From an uncultured Verrucomicrobiales bacterium (GTDB lineage: Bacteria > Verrucomicrobiota > Verrucomicrobiia > Verrucomicrobiales > DEV007), in contig CALAHF010000080.1 in assembly GCA_937891465.1 (NCBI GenBank), forward strand, positions 1 to 64,000: a stretch of 64,000 bases of DNA. The letters are read 5' to 3'. The notes below the pieces were generated by a model. It saw only the letters and a list, made by a program, of their open reading frames with translations, did no database searches and was not told the origin of the DNA. How positions within the stretch are numbered: position 1 is the first letter of the stretch; the number at the start of each line of letters is the position of its first letter. Below, in pieces: positions 9,544 through 18,630 of the stretch. Made by a program: the position numbers and the translations under genes.

Positions 9544-11346
9544 ATGTATCGCACTCATCACTGCAACGAACTCCGGAAATCGGACGCGGGAAACACAGCT
9601 ACACTTGTCGGCTGGGTGAATACAAAGCGCGATCAGGGCGGCGTCATTTTCATCGATATTCGTGACCGTGAGGGCGTGACTCAGTGCGTTTTTCGCCCTG
9701 AAGAAAGTGCGGATGCGGCTGAAATGAGCCACAAACTGCGCGGCGAAGATGTGGTCCAGATCACTGGAAAAGTGGAAGTTCGTCCCGAAGTAGATGGTCA
9801 ATCGACGTTCAACGAATCGATCGAAACCGGTGAAGTCGAGATTGTAGCGACCGAGCTTAAAGTGCTCAACAAAGCCGAGGTGCTTCCGTTCCAGCTCGAT
9901 AAAGAGCTGAGCAACGAAGATTTGCGGATGCAGCATCGTTATCTCGATCTGCGTCGTCCGCGGATGACCAGGAACTTGCGGACACGTCACGCGATCACAA
10001 AAGCAATCCGCGATTCGCTGGATGCTTCCGGTTTCATCGAAGTTGAAACGCCGATCCTTTCCAAATCGACTCCGGAAGGAGCACGCGACTTTTTGGTTCC
10101 ATCACGTCTCAGCCCGGGGAAATTCTACGCGCTGCCGCAGGCACCTCAGCAATACAAGCAGCTGCTCATGGTTGCGGGGATGGAGCGCTATTTTCAAATC
10201 GCCCGTTGTTTCCGTGATGAAGATTTGCGCGCCGACCGCCAGCCGGAATTCACTCAGGTCGATATCGAGGCGAGCTTCGTGACGGCAGAAGAAATTTACG
10301 AATTGGTCGAAGGCATTCTCGCGAGTGTTTTCAAAGCAGCTCGTGGCGTTGAAGTTCCGACTCCGTTCCCGCGTCTCGACTACATGGATGCGATGGATAA
10401 ATACGGTTCTGACAAGCCAGAGCGTCGCATCGGAATGGAAATCGTCGATTTCTCCGAAGACTTCGCGAGTTCTAAATTCAAGGTTTTCTCCGGCACGGTT
10501 GCCAAAGGCGGCGTTGTTCGCGCGATCAATGCAAAGGGATTTGCTAAAGTAACAACAGGGCAAATCAAGCGTCTCGAAGAGCTTGCCAAAGAAGCGGGTG
10601 CTGGCGGCTTGGCCTACATCAAGGTGGAAGACGGCGAGTGGAAATCACCAATCGTGAAGTTTTTCTCCGACGAAGAAAAAGCTGCCCTCACCGAAAAGCT
10701 TGCCCTCGAAGAAGGCGACTTGGTTCTCTTCGGTTGCGATCAGAAAAAGGTCGTTTGGGATGTTTTGGGACGTCTTCGCCTTGAAGTTGCCGAGATGAAC
10801 AATCTTTACGAAGGCAAAGAAGACGAACTTGATTTCCTCTGGGTAGTCGATTTTCCATTGCTCGATCACGACGAAGAAGAAGGAAAGTGGAATGCGGTTC
10901 ACCACCCGTTCACTCGTCCGAAAGCGGAAGACCTCGACAAGCTCGATGACGAATCGAAGTGGGGCGACATCCGCGCTGAAGCTTACGATGTGGTCCTCAA
11001 TGGAACTGAACTAGGTGGCGGAAGCATTCGAATTCACGAAGGCGATTTGCAGGCGAAAATGTTCAACGTGCTCGGCGTGAACGACGAAGAGCAGGCGGAA
11101 ATGTTCGGCCATATTTTGAGCGCGTTTTCATACGGTGCGCCTCCGCACGGTGGCTTGGCACTTGGCCTCGACCGTTTGGTCATGCTGGCGTGCAAAGAAG
11201 ATTCTATTCGTGAAGTCATTGCCTTTCCGAAGAACAACCGTGGCGTTGACATGATGTCGGCAAGCCCGGCTGAAGTTGATTTCAAACAGCTCCGTGAGCT
11301 TTACGTGAAATCGACGTTTGAAGATAAACCGAAGCAACAGGGTTGA
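9544..11346 (+). CDS. aspS: aspartyl-tRNA synthetase
   Basis: A 600-residue class II aminoacyl-tRNA synthetase that charges tRNA-Asp. The N-terminal OB-fold (GWVNTKRDQGGVIFIDIRDR) binds the anticodon. Motif 2 is ARCFRDEDLRADRQPEFTQ and motif 3 is GLALGLDRLVML; a bacterial-type GAD insertion lies between. Length is normal for bacterial AspRS. The final codons CAG GGT TGA coincide with the start of a dispersed repeat, so the repeat provides the stop codon and perhaps the last two residues. Whether the enzyme is discriminating or also charges tRNA-Asn cannot be decided here. Confidence 0.96.
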   Translation: MYRTHHCNELRKSDAGNTATLVGWVNTKRDQGGVIFIDIRDREGVTQCVFRPEESADAAEMSHKLRGEDVVQITGKVEVRPEVDGQSTFNESIETGEVEIVATELKVLNKAEVLPFQLDKELSNEDLRMQHRYLDLRRPRMTRNLRTRHAITKAIRDSLDASGFIEVETPILSKSTPEGARDFLVPSRLSPGKFYALPQAPQQYKQLLMVAGMERYFQIARCFRDEDLRADRQPEFTQVDIEASFVTAEEIYELVEGILASVFKAARGVEVPTPFPRLDYMDAMDKYGSDKPERRIGMEIVDFSEDFASSKFKVFSGTVAKGGVVRAINAKGFAKVTTGQIKRLEELAKEAGAGGLAYIKVEDGEWKSPIVKFFSDEEKAALTEKLALEEGDLVLFGCDQKKVVWDVLGRLRLEVAEMNNLYEGKEDELDFLWVVDFPLLDHDEEEGKWNAVHHPFTRPKAEDLDKLDDESKWGDIRAEAYDVVLNGTELGGGSIRIHEGDLQAKMFNVLGVNDEEQAEMFGHILSAFSYGAPPHGGLALGLDRLVMLACKEDSIREVIAFPKNNRGVDMMSASPAEVDFKQLRELYVKSTFEDKPKQQG

Positions 11347-11427
11347 TTCGTCGAACTTACCCTATTGGATCGTTGAGTCATTTCGATCGAACAGGGTTGG
11401 TTCGCTGAACAGACCCTATTGGTTCGT
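11338..11427. repeat. dispersed ACCCTATTGG/TTCG element, copy 2
   Basis: CAGGGTTGATTCG, ACCCTATTGGATCG, ATTTCGATCGAACAGGG and a second ACCCTATTGGTTCG occur in succession, forming nested inverted repeats. It overlaps the stop codon of aspS. Confidence 0.8.
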
Positions 11428-11487
11428 ATAATAGAAAATCCCCCTCCATTGTTGAATATAAAAAATCCACGAGTCATCCGTTTCATC

Positions 11488-12249
11488 ATGATCGCCGTCG
11501 TCGCACTTGGCGGTTGGATTTATAAAACCAAATTTGCAGGGGGAGGCTCGAATTCGGGAGCTCAAGTTTCTTCAGAGCAGGAAAAGCAGGGTGATGGTCC
11601 GAAGTTGAAGGAGAATTGGAATGACGGAAGCAAATCGACTTCTGAAAAACCAATGCTGAAAACGGACTGGAATAAGTCTGATAAGAAACCGGCGGCGACG
11701 TCCTCGAATCAGGGGATCACAAAAGTGAATGGTCACGATCGGATGACAGGTTGTCAGTTGGTGAATCACAAGAACAACGACGGCGACAGCTTTCACATCA
11801 AGCACAACGGGAAAGACATCGAAATTCGACTCTATTACGTTGATACGGCTGAGAAATATTACAGCGATCGCTACGAGAATCAGCGCGAGCGGGTTCGGGA
11901 TCAGGGAAAAGATTTTGGCGGACTTTCGGTGGACCAAGTGATCCAGCTGGGTAACGAGGCGAAGGATTTCTCTTTGGAATTGCTAAAAGGCAAGAGCTTC
12001 ACCGTTCACACGATGTGGGAAGAGGTATACGACAGCGGTCGATACTACGCGTTCGTCGAAGTGCCGGGAACGGATGGAAAATACTTGAACGAAATTCTCG
12101 TGGCATCAGGCTTGGTTCGAATTCACACCAAAGGTGTCAACAAGGGGCAGACCACGCCGGATGGAAGAGATCACTTCCAATACCGCGATCATTTAATTCA
12201 GACTGAGCGCGCGGCGAAGAAGGCTGGTGTCGGTGCCTGGGGAATGTGA
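11488..12249 (+). CDS. membrane-anchored thermonuclease-like (SNase fold) protein
   Basis: A 253-residue protein with an N-terminal membrane anchor (MIAVVALGGWIY), a Lys/Ser/Asn-rich linker holding two similar motifs (LKENWND and LKTDWNK), and a C-terminal SNase-like domain. In that domain DGDSFHI, EIRLYYVDTAEKYY and SGRYYAFVEV place Asp, Arg, Asp, Glu and Arg where staphylococcal nuclease has its metal-binding and catalytic residues. It probably cleaves nucleic acid outside the cytoplasm. I start it at the ATG at 11488; an in-frame TTG at 11452 would add basic residues before the helix and is possible, while the TTG at 11419 falls in a repeat. Confidence 0.75.
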   Translation: MIAVVALGGWIYKTKFAGGGSNSGAQVSSEQEKQGDGPKLKENWNDGSKSTSEKPMLKTDWNKSDKKPAATSSNQGITKVNGHDRMTGCQLVNHKNNDGDSFHIKHNGKDIEIRLYYVDTAEKYYSDRYENQRERVRDQGKDFGGLSVDQVIQLGNEAKDFSLELLKGKSFTVHTMWEEVYDSGRYYAFVEVPGTDGKYLNEILVASGLVRIHTKGVNKGQTTPDGRDHFQYRDHLIQTERAAKKAGVGAWGM

Positions 12250-12323
12250 TTCGAATAGCTCTTCCGAGTGTTCGATTTTTCTTAACGCGGCTCTGTTTTC
12301 CGGTATTGTTTTCAGTGGAGACC

Positions 12324-12743
12324 ATGAAGATTCCCCGCAAAAAATTCGATGCTGATGTCCCGTCCACCGCGATGGGCGACATCGCGTTTTTGCTGCTGAT
12401 CTTTTTCGTGATCCTGGCTCGCGCCGTTGATGACAGTCATTTGCAGTGGAAGCCAGCGACCGTTGAAGAAGTGGAATCAACCGGCGCCGCGATTGCCAGC
12501 GTGACGATTGATTCCGATATGCGCCTCTTTTTAAATGGAAAAGAAATTGCGGAAGATAAACTTGCCGACGCAATCGAAGTCCTGCTGGGCGATTTGGAAC
12601 CAGGAAAGCGGAAGGTCTTTCTGAAAGCCGACAAAGAAGCCAAGGCCCGTTATTTCCAGCCAGCGATCGAAGCGATCAGCATGGCCGGAGGCGATTTGGT
12701 TCACGTGCTGAATCGCGAAGAACAAAAGGCTGCTGAACAATAA
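12324..12743 (+). CDS. ExbD/TolR-family biopolymer transport protein
   Basis: A 139-residue ExbD/TolR-type protein with one N-terminal transmembrane helix (IAFLLLIFFVILARAV) preceded by VPSTAMGDIAF, where the family normally has an acidic residue at the membrane edge. The periplasmic domain includes DSDMRLFLNGKEI and KVFLKADKEAKARYFQP, as in ExbD. Partners ExbB/TolQ form a proton channel that energises TonB-type transport; no exbB or tonB gene is adjacent, so its partner is elsewhere. The ATG at 12324 fits the family start better than the longer frame. It converges with dnaE with almost no spacer. Confidence 0.83.
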   Translation: MKIPRKKFDADVPSTAMGDIAFLLLIFFVILARAVDDSHLQWKPATVEEVESTGAAIASVTIDSDMRLFLNGKEIAEDKLADAIEVLLGDLEPGKRKVFLKADKEAKARYFQPAIEAISMAGGDLVHVLNREEQKAAEQ

Positions 12744-12744
12744 T

Positions 12745-15700
12745 TTACGCTGATGGCGTGACCCACATTCCTAATCCCTGGGCTTTTTCGAAATCGTCGG
12801 AGACCTGGAATGAGTTGTCGGCTTCCAGGACTACATTTTTTCCGCTGGCGAGGGTGACTCGCAATTGAAGTGGGCGTGAGCCGGGAAATTTACGGGCAGT
12901 TTCGGAAATGAAATCGATCGCGGAGTTGGTATCACGAACGCTGTCGAGCAACAACACGACCGGCGGCACGTTGTGGTGTGCTGGAGGAGTTGAAGTAGGT
13001 GGTTGCGACGAAGCGATAGGGGTGGTTTGGTGACCAGACCCTGTTGGTTCGTTGGAAGCGGGCGCGTTGTTTGTTCCGTTGGTGATAGAAGGCGGGGCGT
13101 CGTTCGCGGGGCCGTCGATGGGTTCAAGTGGAAGCATGTCTTCGGCAGTTAGGCGGTTTTGTTCGGAAAAAGAGTCTTCTTCGACTTTGGCTTTCAGCTT
13201 GATGACTTTTCCCTTTTCTAAAAGCGTGATGCGCTTGTTGTAAGTCTCGTTCCAGACCATGACTTCGGTTTGGCCGGTGAAATCTTCGAGCGAGAGAATG
13301 GCGAAGGGCTTACCTTCGCGCTTGGTGTATTTCACGGCCACGGCATTGATCAGGCCTGCGAAAATCTGCGGTTTCCCGCCGGGTTTCATGGCTTCGAGTC
13401 CGCCGATCGGATTGTAGTTTCCGGCTTCGATGGCGGCGCGGTATTCATCGAGCGGATGACCGGTGACGTAGAATCCGAGGAGATCTTTTTCGTGAGACAG
13501 GTATTCCTTTTTGTCCCAGACGATTTTTTCTTCGTCGTCGTAAACGGTTGGCTCAGGCGCGGACGCCGCCATCTCGGTCAGGTCGAACAGCGATTCCTGT
13601 CCGCTATTCCTGTCTTTCTGAACGGAGTTCGAACTCGCAATGACGCGACTGATTCGGGTGAAAAGAACGTCGCGTCGTTCTCCCGTGAAATCGAAGGCCC
13701 CTGCTTTAACTAGGTTTTCGAGAATCTTTTTATTCACGACCTTCGAATCGAGTCGCGTGGAAAACTCCTCCATGCTGTCGTAAATTTTCCCGGTAGCGAT
13801 CCGCTCTTTTACGGTAGTATCCATCGCGGCGGCACCGACGTTTTTAACAGCAGCGAGGCCGTATCGAATCGCGGTTCGCGACCCGGCATCCGTGTCCTCG
13901 GGCGCAAATTTCATCAGCGAGTGATTCACATCCGGTGCGAGAATCGGAAAGCCCATGCGCTGACACTCAGCGACAAAAATTGAGATCTTGTCGGTGTTGT
14001 TGATTTCATTTGAAAGCAAACCGGACATGAATTCCACCGGGTAATTCGCTTTCAAATAAGCGGTCTGATAGGTGATCAAACCGTAGGCTGCCGAGTGGGA
14101 TTTATTGAAACCGTAACCCGCGAATTTCTCTAACAAGTCAAAGATGTCGTTGGCTTTTTGCTCGGGGATATTGTTGACCCGTTTACAACCGGCAACGAAA
14201 ATCTTCCGCTGCTCTTTCATCTCGTTCTCGTCCTTTTTACCCATCGCCCGCCGGAGAAGGTCAGCGTCACCGAGTGAGTAACCGCCGAGAAGGTTGGCGG
14301 CTCGTTGGACCTGCTCTTGGTAAATGAGAATTCCGTAGGTTTCCTCACTGGCTTCTTCGAGAAGGGGATGAAGGTAGGTGACTTTGGTTTCGCCTTTTTT
14401 CCGCTTAATGAAGTCGGGAATGAGGTCCATTGGACCGGGGCGATAAAGCGCGATCAACGCGATGATGTCTTCAATTCGATCCACGTCGAACTGCTTACAC
14501 AGGTTCATCATGCCACCGGACTCCAACTGGAACACGCCGGTCGTTTCGCCTCGGCTAAGAAGTTCGAAGGCCTTCTGATTGTCGAGTGGGATGTCGTCGA
14601 CTTTAAAATCAGGCGTGTGAACGTGGATGTGATCAACTGCGTCTTGAATCACCGTCAGGGTTTTTAACCCAAGGAAATCCATTTTCAGCATGCCGATATC
14701 CGTGAGCGGCTTCATGGCGAACTGAGAAACAATTTCACCCTCTTTTGCACGTGCTAGCGGCATGTGTTCGGTCAGATCGCAATCGCCAATGACCACTCCA
14801 GCCGCGTGAACTCCAACGCCGCGATTCAATCCTTCGAGGAAGGTTGAATACTTCCACAGCTCAGCAATGGTTTGATTGTTTTCGATTTCATCCCGCAGTT
14901 CAGGATTCTTTTTCTTCGCGTCGGCAAGGGTGACGCCGATTTCTGCGGGGATCATTTTCGCGATGCGATCGCCCTCGGAGTAACTCAAGGCCATGACGCG
15001 GCCGACGTCGCGAACCACCGATTTTGCACCCATCGTGCCGAAAGTGATAATGTGGGAAACGGCTTCTTCGCCATATTTCCGACGAACGTATTCAATCACT
15101 TCAGGCCGTCGCGTCTGACAAAAGTCGATATCAATATCGGGAGGGGAGACACGTTCAGGATTGAGGAATCGCTCGAAGATTAGTCCAAAACGAATCGGGC
15201 AAAGATCGGTGATTCCCAAAACGTAAGCGACGATGGATCCCGCAGCCGAACCACGGCCCGGGCCCACGGGGATCTCGTTGTCTTTGGCCCATTTCACAAA
15301 ATCCCACGTGATGAGGAAGTAGGAAACGAAGCCCATGTTTTCCATGACGCCGATTTCGTAATCGAGACGGGTGCGGAGTTCCGGATCGGTTCCTGCTCGA
15401 TCGCCATAACGTTCGCGAAGGCCATCGAAACAGACTTTTCGAAAATAGGCCTCGCGTGGACTGCCATCGGGAGATTCAAATTGCGGATATTTCGCCGAAC
15501 TCGTTGCATCGAGGTGAATCTCGACATTGCAGCGATCGGCAATTTCGAGCGTGTTGCGAATGGCTTCAGGCGTCTCTTTAAAGAGCGCCCGCATTTCAGC
15601 GGTGCTTTTGAAATAAACCTCCGGCGAATAGCGCACCCGGTTTTCATCCATCTGGAGCGCACCCTCTCCGATGCAAATCATGACGTCATGCGCGTCGTGA

Positions 15701-16377
15701 TCGGCTTTGTTCAAAAAGTGAACGTCATTTGCAGCGACGAGCGGAATATCCAGCTGTTTGGAAAATTTGATCAGCTGATTGTTGCACTTTTGCTGCGACG
15801 CGAGGCCGTGGTCGTGCATTTCGAGAAAAAAACTTCCCGGCTCGAAGATATCTTTAAATTCACCAACGCTTTGGCGGGCGCGTTCGATGTCATCCGCCTG
15901 AATCGCCTGATTGATCTCGCCATTCACACAACCGCTCAGACAGATAATGCCCTCGGAGTACTCGGCAAGCAGCTCTTTATCGATACGAGGCTCGTCAGAA
16001 TGCCCTTTCAGGTGGCCCATACTGACCAGCTTCACCAAGTTGGCATAGCCTTTGTTGGTAGAGGCTAGAAGGGTGATGTGCGAATTCAGGCTCCGCTTCA
16101 TCTTACCGCCCGTCGCCATGATCGTTGGATTCTGTTCCGTCATCCGCGTTCCCGGGGGCGTCAGGTAAGCTTCGCAACCAATGATCGGCTTGATACCTGA
16201 CTTTTTGGCGGTTTTAAAGAAATCAATCGCTCCAAAAATATTGCCATGATCCGTCATTGCCACAGCCGGCATCTTCGCCCGCTGAGCTTTTTTCATGAGA
16301 TCCTTGATCCGCACCGCTCCATCAAGGATCGAATATTCGGTGTGCAAATGAAGGTGAATGAACGGGTCTGTGGCCAT
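12745..16377 (-). CDS. dnaE: DNA polymerase III alpha subunit
   Basis: A 1210-residue replicative polymerase. The PHP domain opens with HLHTEYSILDGA and TDHGNIFG. The polymerase core contains GPGRGSAAGSIVAYVLG and PPDIDIDFC, with the catalytic aspartates. Tandem helix-hairpin-helix and OB-fold (TEVMVWNETYNK) regions follow. Between the OB fold and the final ~75 residues lies an atypical linker, residues ~1083-1135, rich in Asn, Pro, Thr and Ser. Bases 13034-13055 in that linker match the dispersed intergenic repeat of this genome and encode NEPTGSG. The C-terminal block (VVLLLDSVRDTNSAIDF) resembles other DnaE tails. No proofreading exonuclease gene is nearby. Confidence 0.95.
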   Translation of the reverse strand: MATDPFIHLHLHTEYSILDGAVRIKDLMKKAQRAKMPAVAMTDHGNIFGAIDFFKTAKKSGIKPIIGCEAYLTPPGTRMTEQNPTIMATGGKMKRSLNSHITLLASTNKGYANLVKLVSMGHLKGHSDEPRIDKELLAEYSEGIICLSGCVNGEINQAIQADDIERARQSVGEFKDIFEPGSFFLEMHDHGLASQQKCNNQLIKFSKQLDIPLVAANDVHFLNKADHDAHDVMICIGEGALQMDENRVRYSPEVYFKSTAEMRALFKETPEAIRNTLEIADRCNVEIHLDATSSAKYPQFESPDGSPREAYFRKVCFDGLRERYGDRAGTDPELRTRLDYEIGVMENMGFVSYFLITWDFVKWAKDNEIPVGPGRGSAAGSIVAYVLGITDLCPIRFGLIFERFLNPERVSPPDIDIDFCQTRRPEVIEYVRRKYGEEAVSHIITFGTMGAKSVVRDVGRVMALSYSEGDRIAKMIPAEIGVTLADAKKKNPELRDEIENNQTIAELWKYSTFLEGLNRGVGVHAAGVVIGDCDLTEHMPLARAKEGEIVSQFAMKPLTDIGMLKMDFLGLKTLTVIQDAVDHIHVHTPDFKVDDIPLDNQKAFELLSRGETTGVFQLESGGMMNLCKQFDVDRIEDIIALIALYRPGPMDLIPDFIKRKKGETKVTYLHPLLEEASEETYGILIYQEQVQRAANLLGGYSLGDADLLRRAMGKKDENEMKEQRKIFVAGCKRVNNIPEQKANDIFDLLEKFAGYGFNKSHSAAYGLITYQTAYLKANYPVEFMSGLLSNEINNTDKISIFVAECQRMGFPILAPDVNHSLMKFAPEDTDAGSRTAIRYGLAAVKNVGAAAMDTTVKERIATGKIYDSMEEFSTRLDSKVVNKKILENLVKAGAFDFTGERRDVLFTRISRVIASSNSVQKDRNSGQESLFDLTEMAASAPEPTVYDDEEKIVWDKKEYLSHEKDLLGFYVTGHPLDEYRAAIEAGNYNPIGGLEAMKPGGKPQIFAGLINAVAVKYTKREGKPFAILSLEDFTGQTEVMVWNETYNKRITLLEKGKVIKLKAKVEEDSFSEQNRLTAEDMLPLEPIDGPANDAPPSITNGTNNAPASNEPTGSGHQTTPIASSQPPTSTPPAHHNVPPVVLLLDSVRDTNSAIDFISETARKFPGSRPLQLRVTLASGKNVVLEADNSFQVSDDFEKAQGLGMWVTPSA
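13034..13055. repeat. dispersed element core inside dnaE, copy 3
   Basis: Bases 13034-13055 contain AGACCCTGTTGGTTCGTTGG, matching the intergenic repeat core. They lie in frame within the low-complexity linker of dnaE (residues ~1108-1115). Confidence 0.7.
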
Positions 16378-16592
16378 CGTGAAGCGTGTTTCTCACGTTG
16401 GAAGTTGGCGGCACATTTCGCAATCAGAAAGGAGAGGAATCTTTCCCCGGCTGAGCTCAAATAGGTGGGAATATTGATTTGAGCTAATTGGCTGAGTTTT
16501 GAAGAGTTTGGAAAATTTCTTTTTTTATGGTTTTTTCAACCTGCGTTTATATTTAAGTTATCTTAAAAATTTGAAGAACACAGTACACAGCT

Positions 16593-17126
16593 ATGAAAAA
16601 ACTACTCACTACAATATTGTCACTTGCCGCCATCTCCACATTTGCTGGCGATTACGGTAAAGCAGTCATCGACTGCAAAGCCCCAGTTATCCAGCCTTGC
16701 TACCTCGCAGGTGAACTCCAGGTCGACCTCTTCGGTTCGGCTAACATCGAAAGCGGCGACGAGTCCTACGGTGGTGGAGTTGGCATCAACTACTTCATCA
16801 CTCAGTACATCGGTATTGGCGCAAGCTGGAACCTCATCGACCTTGATGGACAGCTCGGAAGTTCTTCGGACACCGAACTTCACGACACATCGGTTGACCT
16901 CATTTTCCGTATGCCACTTGGCGAAGAGTCTTGCACTGCCATTCACGGCATGGTTGGCGGCGGCGTGATCTCTAACGGATCTAACCACGGCACTTACAAC
17001 GTAGGCCTCGGACTTGAGCACCGTTTCGACGCTTTCGGCGTATTCGCTGAAGGACGCCAAACATGGATTGATTCTGCAGACGTCGACTTCACCAGCATTC
17101 GTCTTGGTGCACGTTTTGTATTTTAA
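16593..17126 (+). CDS. small outer-membrane beta-barrel protein
   Basis: A 177-residue secreted protein. The signal peptide MKKLLTTILSLAAISTFAG is clear. The rest alternates hydrophobic and polar residues as in an eight-stranded OmpA/OmpX-like barrel: GGGVGINYFITQYIGIGASWNL, TSVDLIFRMPLG, GMVGGGVISN and the C-terminal SIRLGARFVF ending in Phe, the usual BAM recognition signal. Two Cys near the mature N terminus (IDCKAPVIQPCY) could pair. Function is unknown; porin, adhesin or structural barrel are all possible. It is a single-gene unit with a strong terminator directly downstream, suggesting high expression. Confidence 0.75.
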   Translation: MKKLLTTILSLAAISTFAGDYGKAVIDCKAPVIQPCYLAGELQVDLFGSANIESGDESYGGGVGINYFITQYIGIGASWNLIDLDGQLGSSSDTELHDTSVDLIFRMPLGEESCTAIHGMVGGGVISNGSNHGTYNVGLGLEHRFDAFGVFAEGRQTWIDSADVDFTSIRLGARFVF

Positions 17127-17156
17127 TCACCCCTGATTAGTAATTTAATAATCATG

Positions 17157-17190
17157 AAAAAACCTGTCACGAAAGTGGCGGGTTTTTTTT
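17157..17190 (+). terminator. rho-independent terminator of the barrel gene
   Basis: AACCTGTCAC and GTGGCGGGTT pair around GAAA with one G-T or mismatch position, followed by eight Ts. It sits 30 bases after the barrel stop codon. Confidence 0.8.
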
Positions 17191-17247
17191 GTGTTTGCGG
17201 AAAAGTAATGATCCTTGATCATTCAGGCAGTCAGAATCCATTTGAAT

Positions 17248-17673
17248 ATGATCAAATTTCTCCACACCCGAATCCGCGTCTCCGATCTTGATAACACCAT
17301 CGCCTTTTACGAAAAACTGGGGTTCGAGGTGACTCGCCGCACGGATAAATCGCCGGCAGGAAATCAGTTGGCGTTTCTCGAGTTGGCAGGAAACGAACAC
17401 TTTTTGGAGTTGTGCTACTCTCCGGATTTTGAGGTGAAATTTCCCGAAGATTTGATGCACACGGCAGTTGGTGTGTCGGACATCGTGGAATACTGCGATA
17501 AACTGGAAAAAGACGGTCTCGAAATTTGGCCGGAAGATTGGAGGACGGCATTTCCCTCCGGTGAGAAATCAAAAATGGCGTTTGTTACCGACCCCGATGG
17601 TTACGAGATCGAAATCCTTGAGCGTGGATTTTCTGACGAAGAAAAAGCAGAAAGCAAAGTGCTGGGTAATTGA
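17248..17673 (+). CDS. glyoxalase I-like lactoylglutathione lyase
   Basis: A 141-residue vicinal-oxygen-chelate protein resembling lactoylglutathione lyase, which converts the methylglyoxal-glutathione hemithioacetal to lactoylglutathione. KFLHTRIRVSDLDNTIAFYEKLGFEVTRR opens the first betaalphabeta module and supplies His; LELCYS supplies Glu; LMHTAVGVSDI gives the second His; DPDGYEIEILER gives the last Glu. The ATG at 17248 matches the family start, rejecting a longer frame to 17215. Related VOC enzymes use other substrates, so the annotation is at family level. It stands alone between a terminator and two secreted unknowns. Confidence 0.85.
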   Translation: MIKFLHTRIRVSDLDNTIAFYEKLGFEVTRRTDKSPAGNQLAFLELAGNEHFLELCYSPDFEVKFPEDLMHTAVGVSDIVEYCDKLEKDGLEIWPEDWRTAFPSGEKSKMAFVTDPDGYEIEILERGFSDEEKAESKVLGN

Positions 17674-17754
17674 ATCGTTCTGAATAGTCAAAACGGTTCG
17701 GAATTGAACCTCGTTGAACTTCGACGATACTGCTATCATAGCTCTCCTCTCCAA

Positions 17755-18630
17755 TTGAAATCACAAATCCAACATTTTATAGCAATCGCAGTCTCCGGAG
17801 CAGGGTTGTGCTCAGCCGTTGCTCAAGGGCCGAAGCCTCCTGAAAAGCTCGATTTGGCTGCTTTTCCGGGGGAAATTGTGGAAAAAGTCGTGGTTCCGGT
17901 TCCGGCTGAGGTTTTTGCGGTCCTGGACAAGTTAGATGAACCCAATTGGACACAGGAAATTCAAATTCCAGAAGAGTCCCGCCTCGAAACCAAAGATCGG
18001 GTGAAACTTTCACTCGGATTTGGATCACTCGTCGCTGAAGGCTTTATCGCTGTTCAGGCTCAGGATGTTGCCGAAATCAAAACTATTGGTGAGCAGGCAT
18101 TGAAACTGGGAAATTCGCTTGGTTTAGGAGATGCGGTACAGGCTCACAGTCTGAGTATTGTTGACGGAGCGGAGAGAGAGGATTGGCGGAGGGTACGCGC
18201 TGAGCTCGATCGGACTCAGGCCACAGTACGTGAAACCATGACAAAATTGAGAGATGACGATCTCGGAACCCTTGTAAGTCTCGGAGGCTGGATTCGGGGA
18301 ACGAGCGCTCTTACGTCTCTCATTTCGGATAACTTCAATCAGGACAAATCTGAGCTGCTCAATCAACCATCCCTTGTTGAGCATTTCATCAAAAGCATCG
18401 ATTCAATGGACCCATTGAATCTGAAGCACGAAGACGTGGTTCAAATTCGCACCGGATTAGTTGCTTTATTGGTGCTGATTCAAAAGGAAGACGAAAACGA
18501 TGCGGGGATTTCAGCCGAAGATGTTGCTGCGATGGGCGATATCTGCCGTGAAATTCTGGAGCTCTTTTATTTTGAAAATGACGAAAAGGCGAATGAAGAC
18601 GGAGGGCAGGGCGCGACTGATGACGAGTAA
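17755..18630 (+). CDS. secreted protein of unknown function
   Basis: A protein of 291 residues with no family I recognise. A TTG at 17755 starts a signal peptide (KSQIQHFIAIAVSGAGLCSAVAQ); the earlier TTG at 17704 would put 17 residues in front of it. The mature part is largely helical and acidic, with VKLSLGFGSLVAEGFIAVQAQD, IGEQALKLGNSLGLGDAVQ and TLVSLGGWIRGTSALTSLISD, and ends in an acidic tail. By inference it acts in the periplasm or on the surface. The next gene overlaps its stop by 11 bases, so the two are translationally linked and probably work together. Confidence 0.65.
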   Translation: MKSQIQHFIAIAVSGAGLCSAVAQGPKPPEKLDLAAFPGEIVEKVVVPVPAEVFAVLDKLDEPNWTQEIQIPEESRLETKDRVKLSLGFGSLVAEGFIAVQAQDVAEIKTIGEQALKLGNSLGLGDAVQAHSLSIVDGAEREDWRRVRAELDRTQATVRETMTKLRDDDLGTLVSLGGWIRGTSALTSLISDNFNQDKSELLNQPSLVEHFIKSIDSMDPLNLKHEDVVQIRTGLVALLVLIQKEDENDAGISAEDVAAMGDICREILELFYFENDEKANEDGGQGATDDE

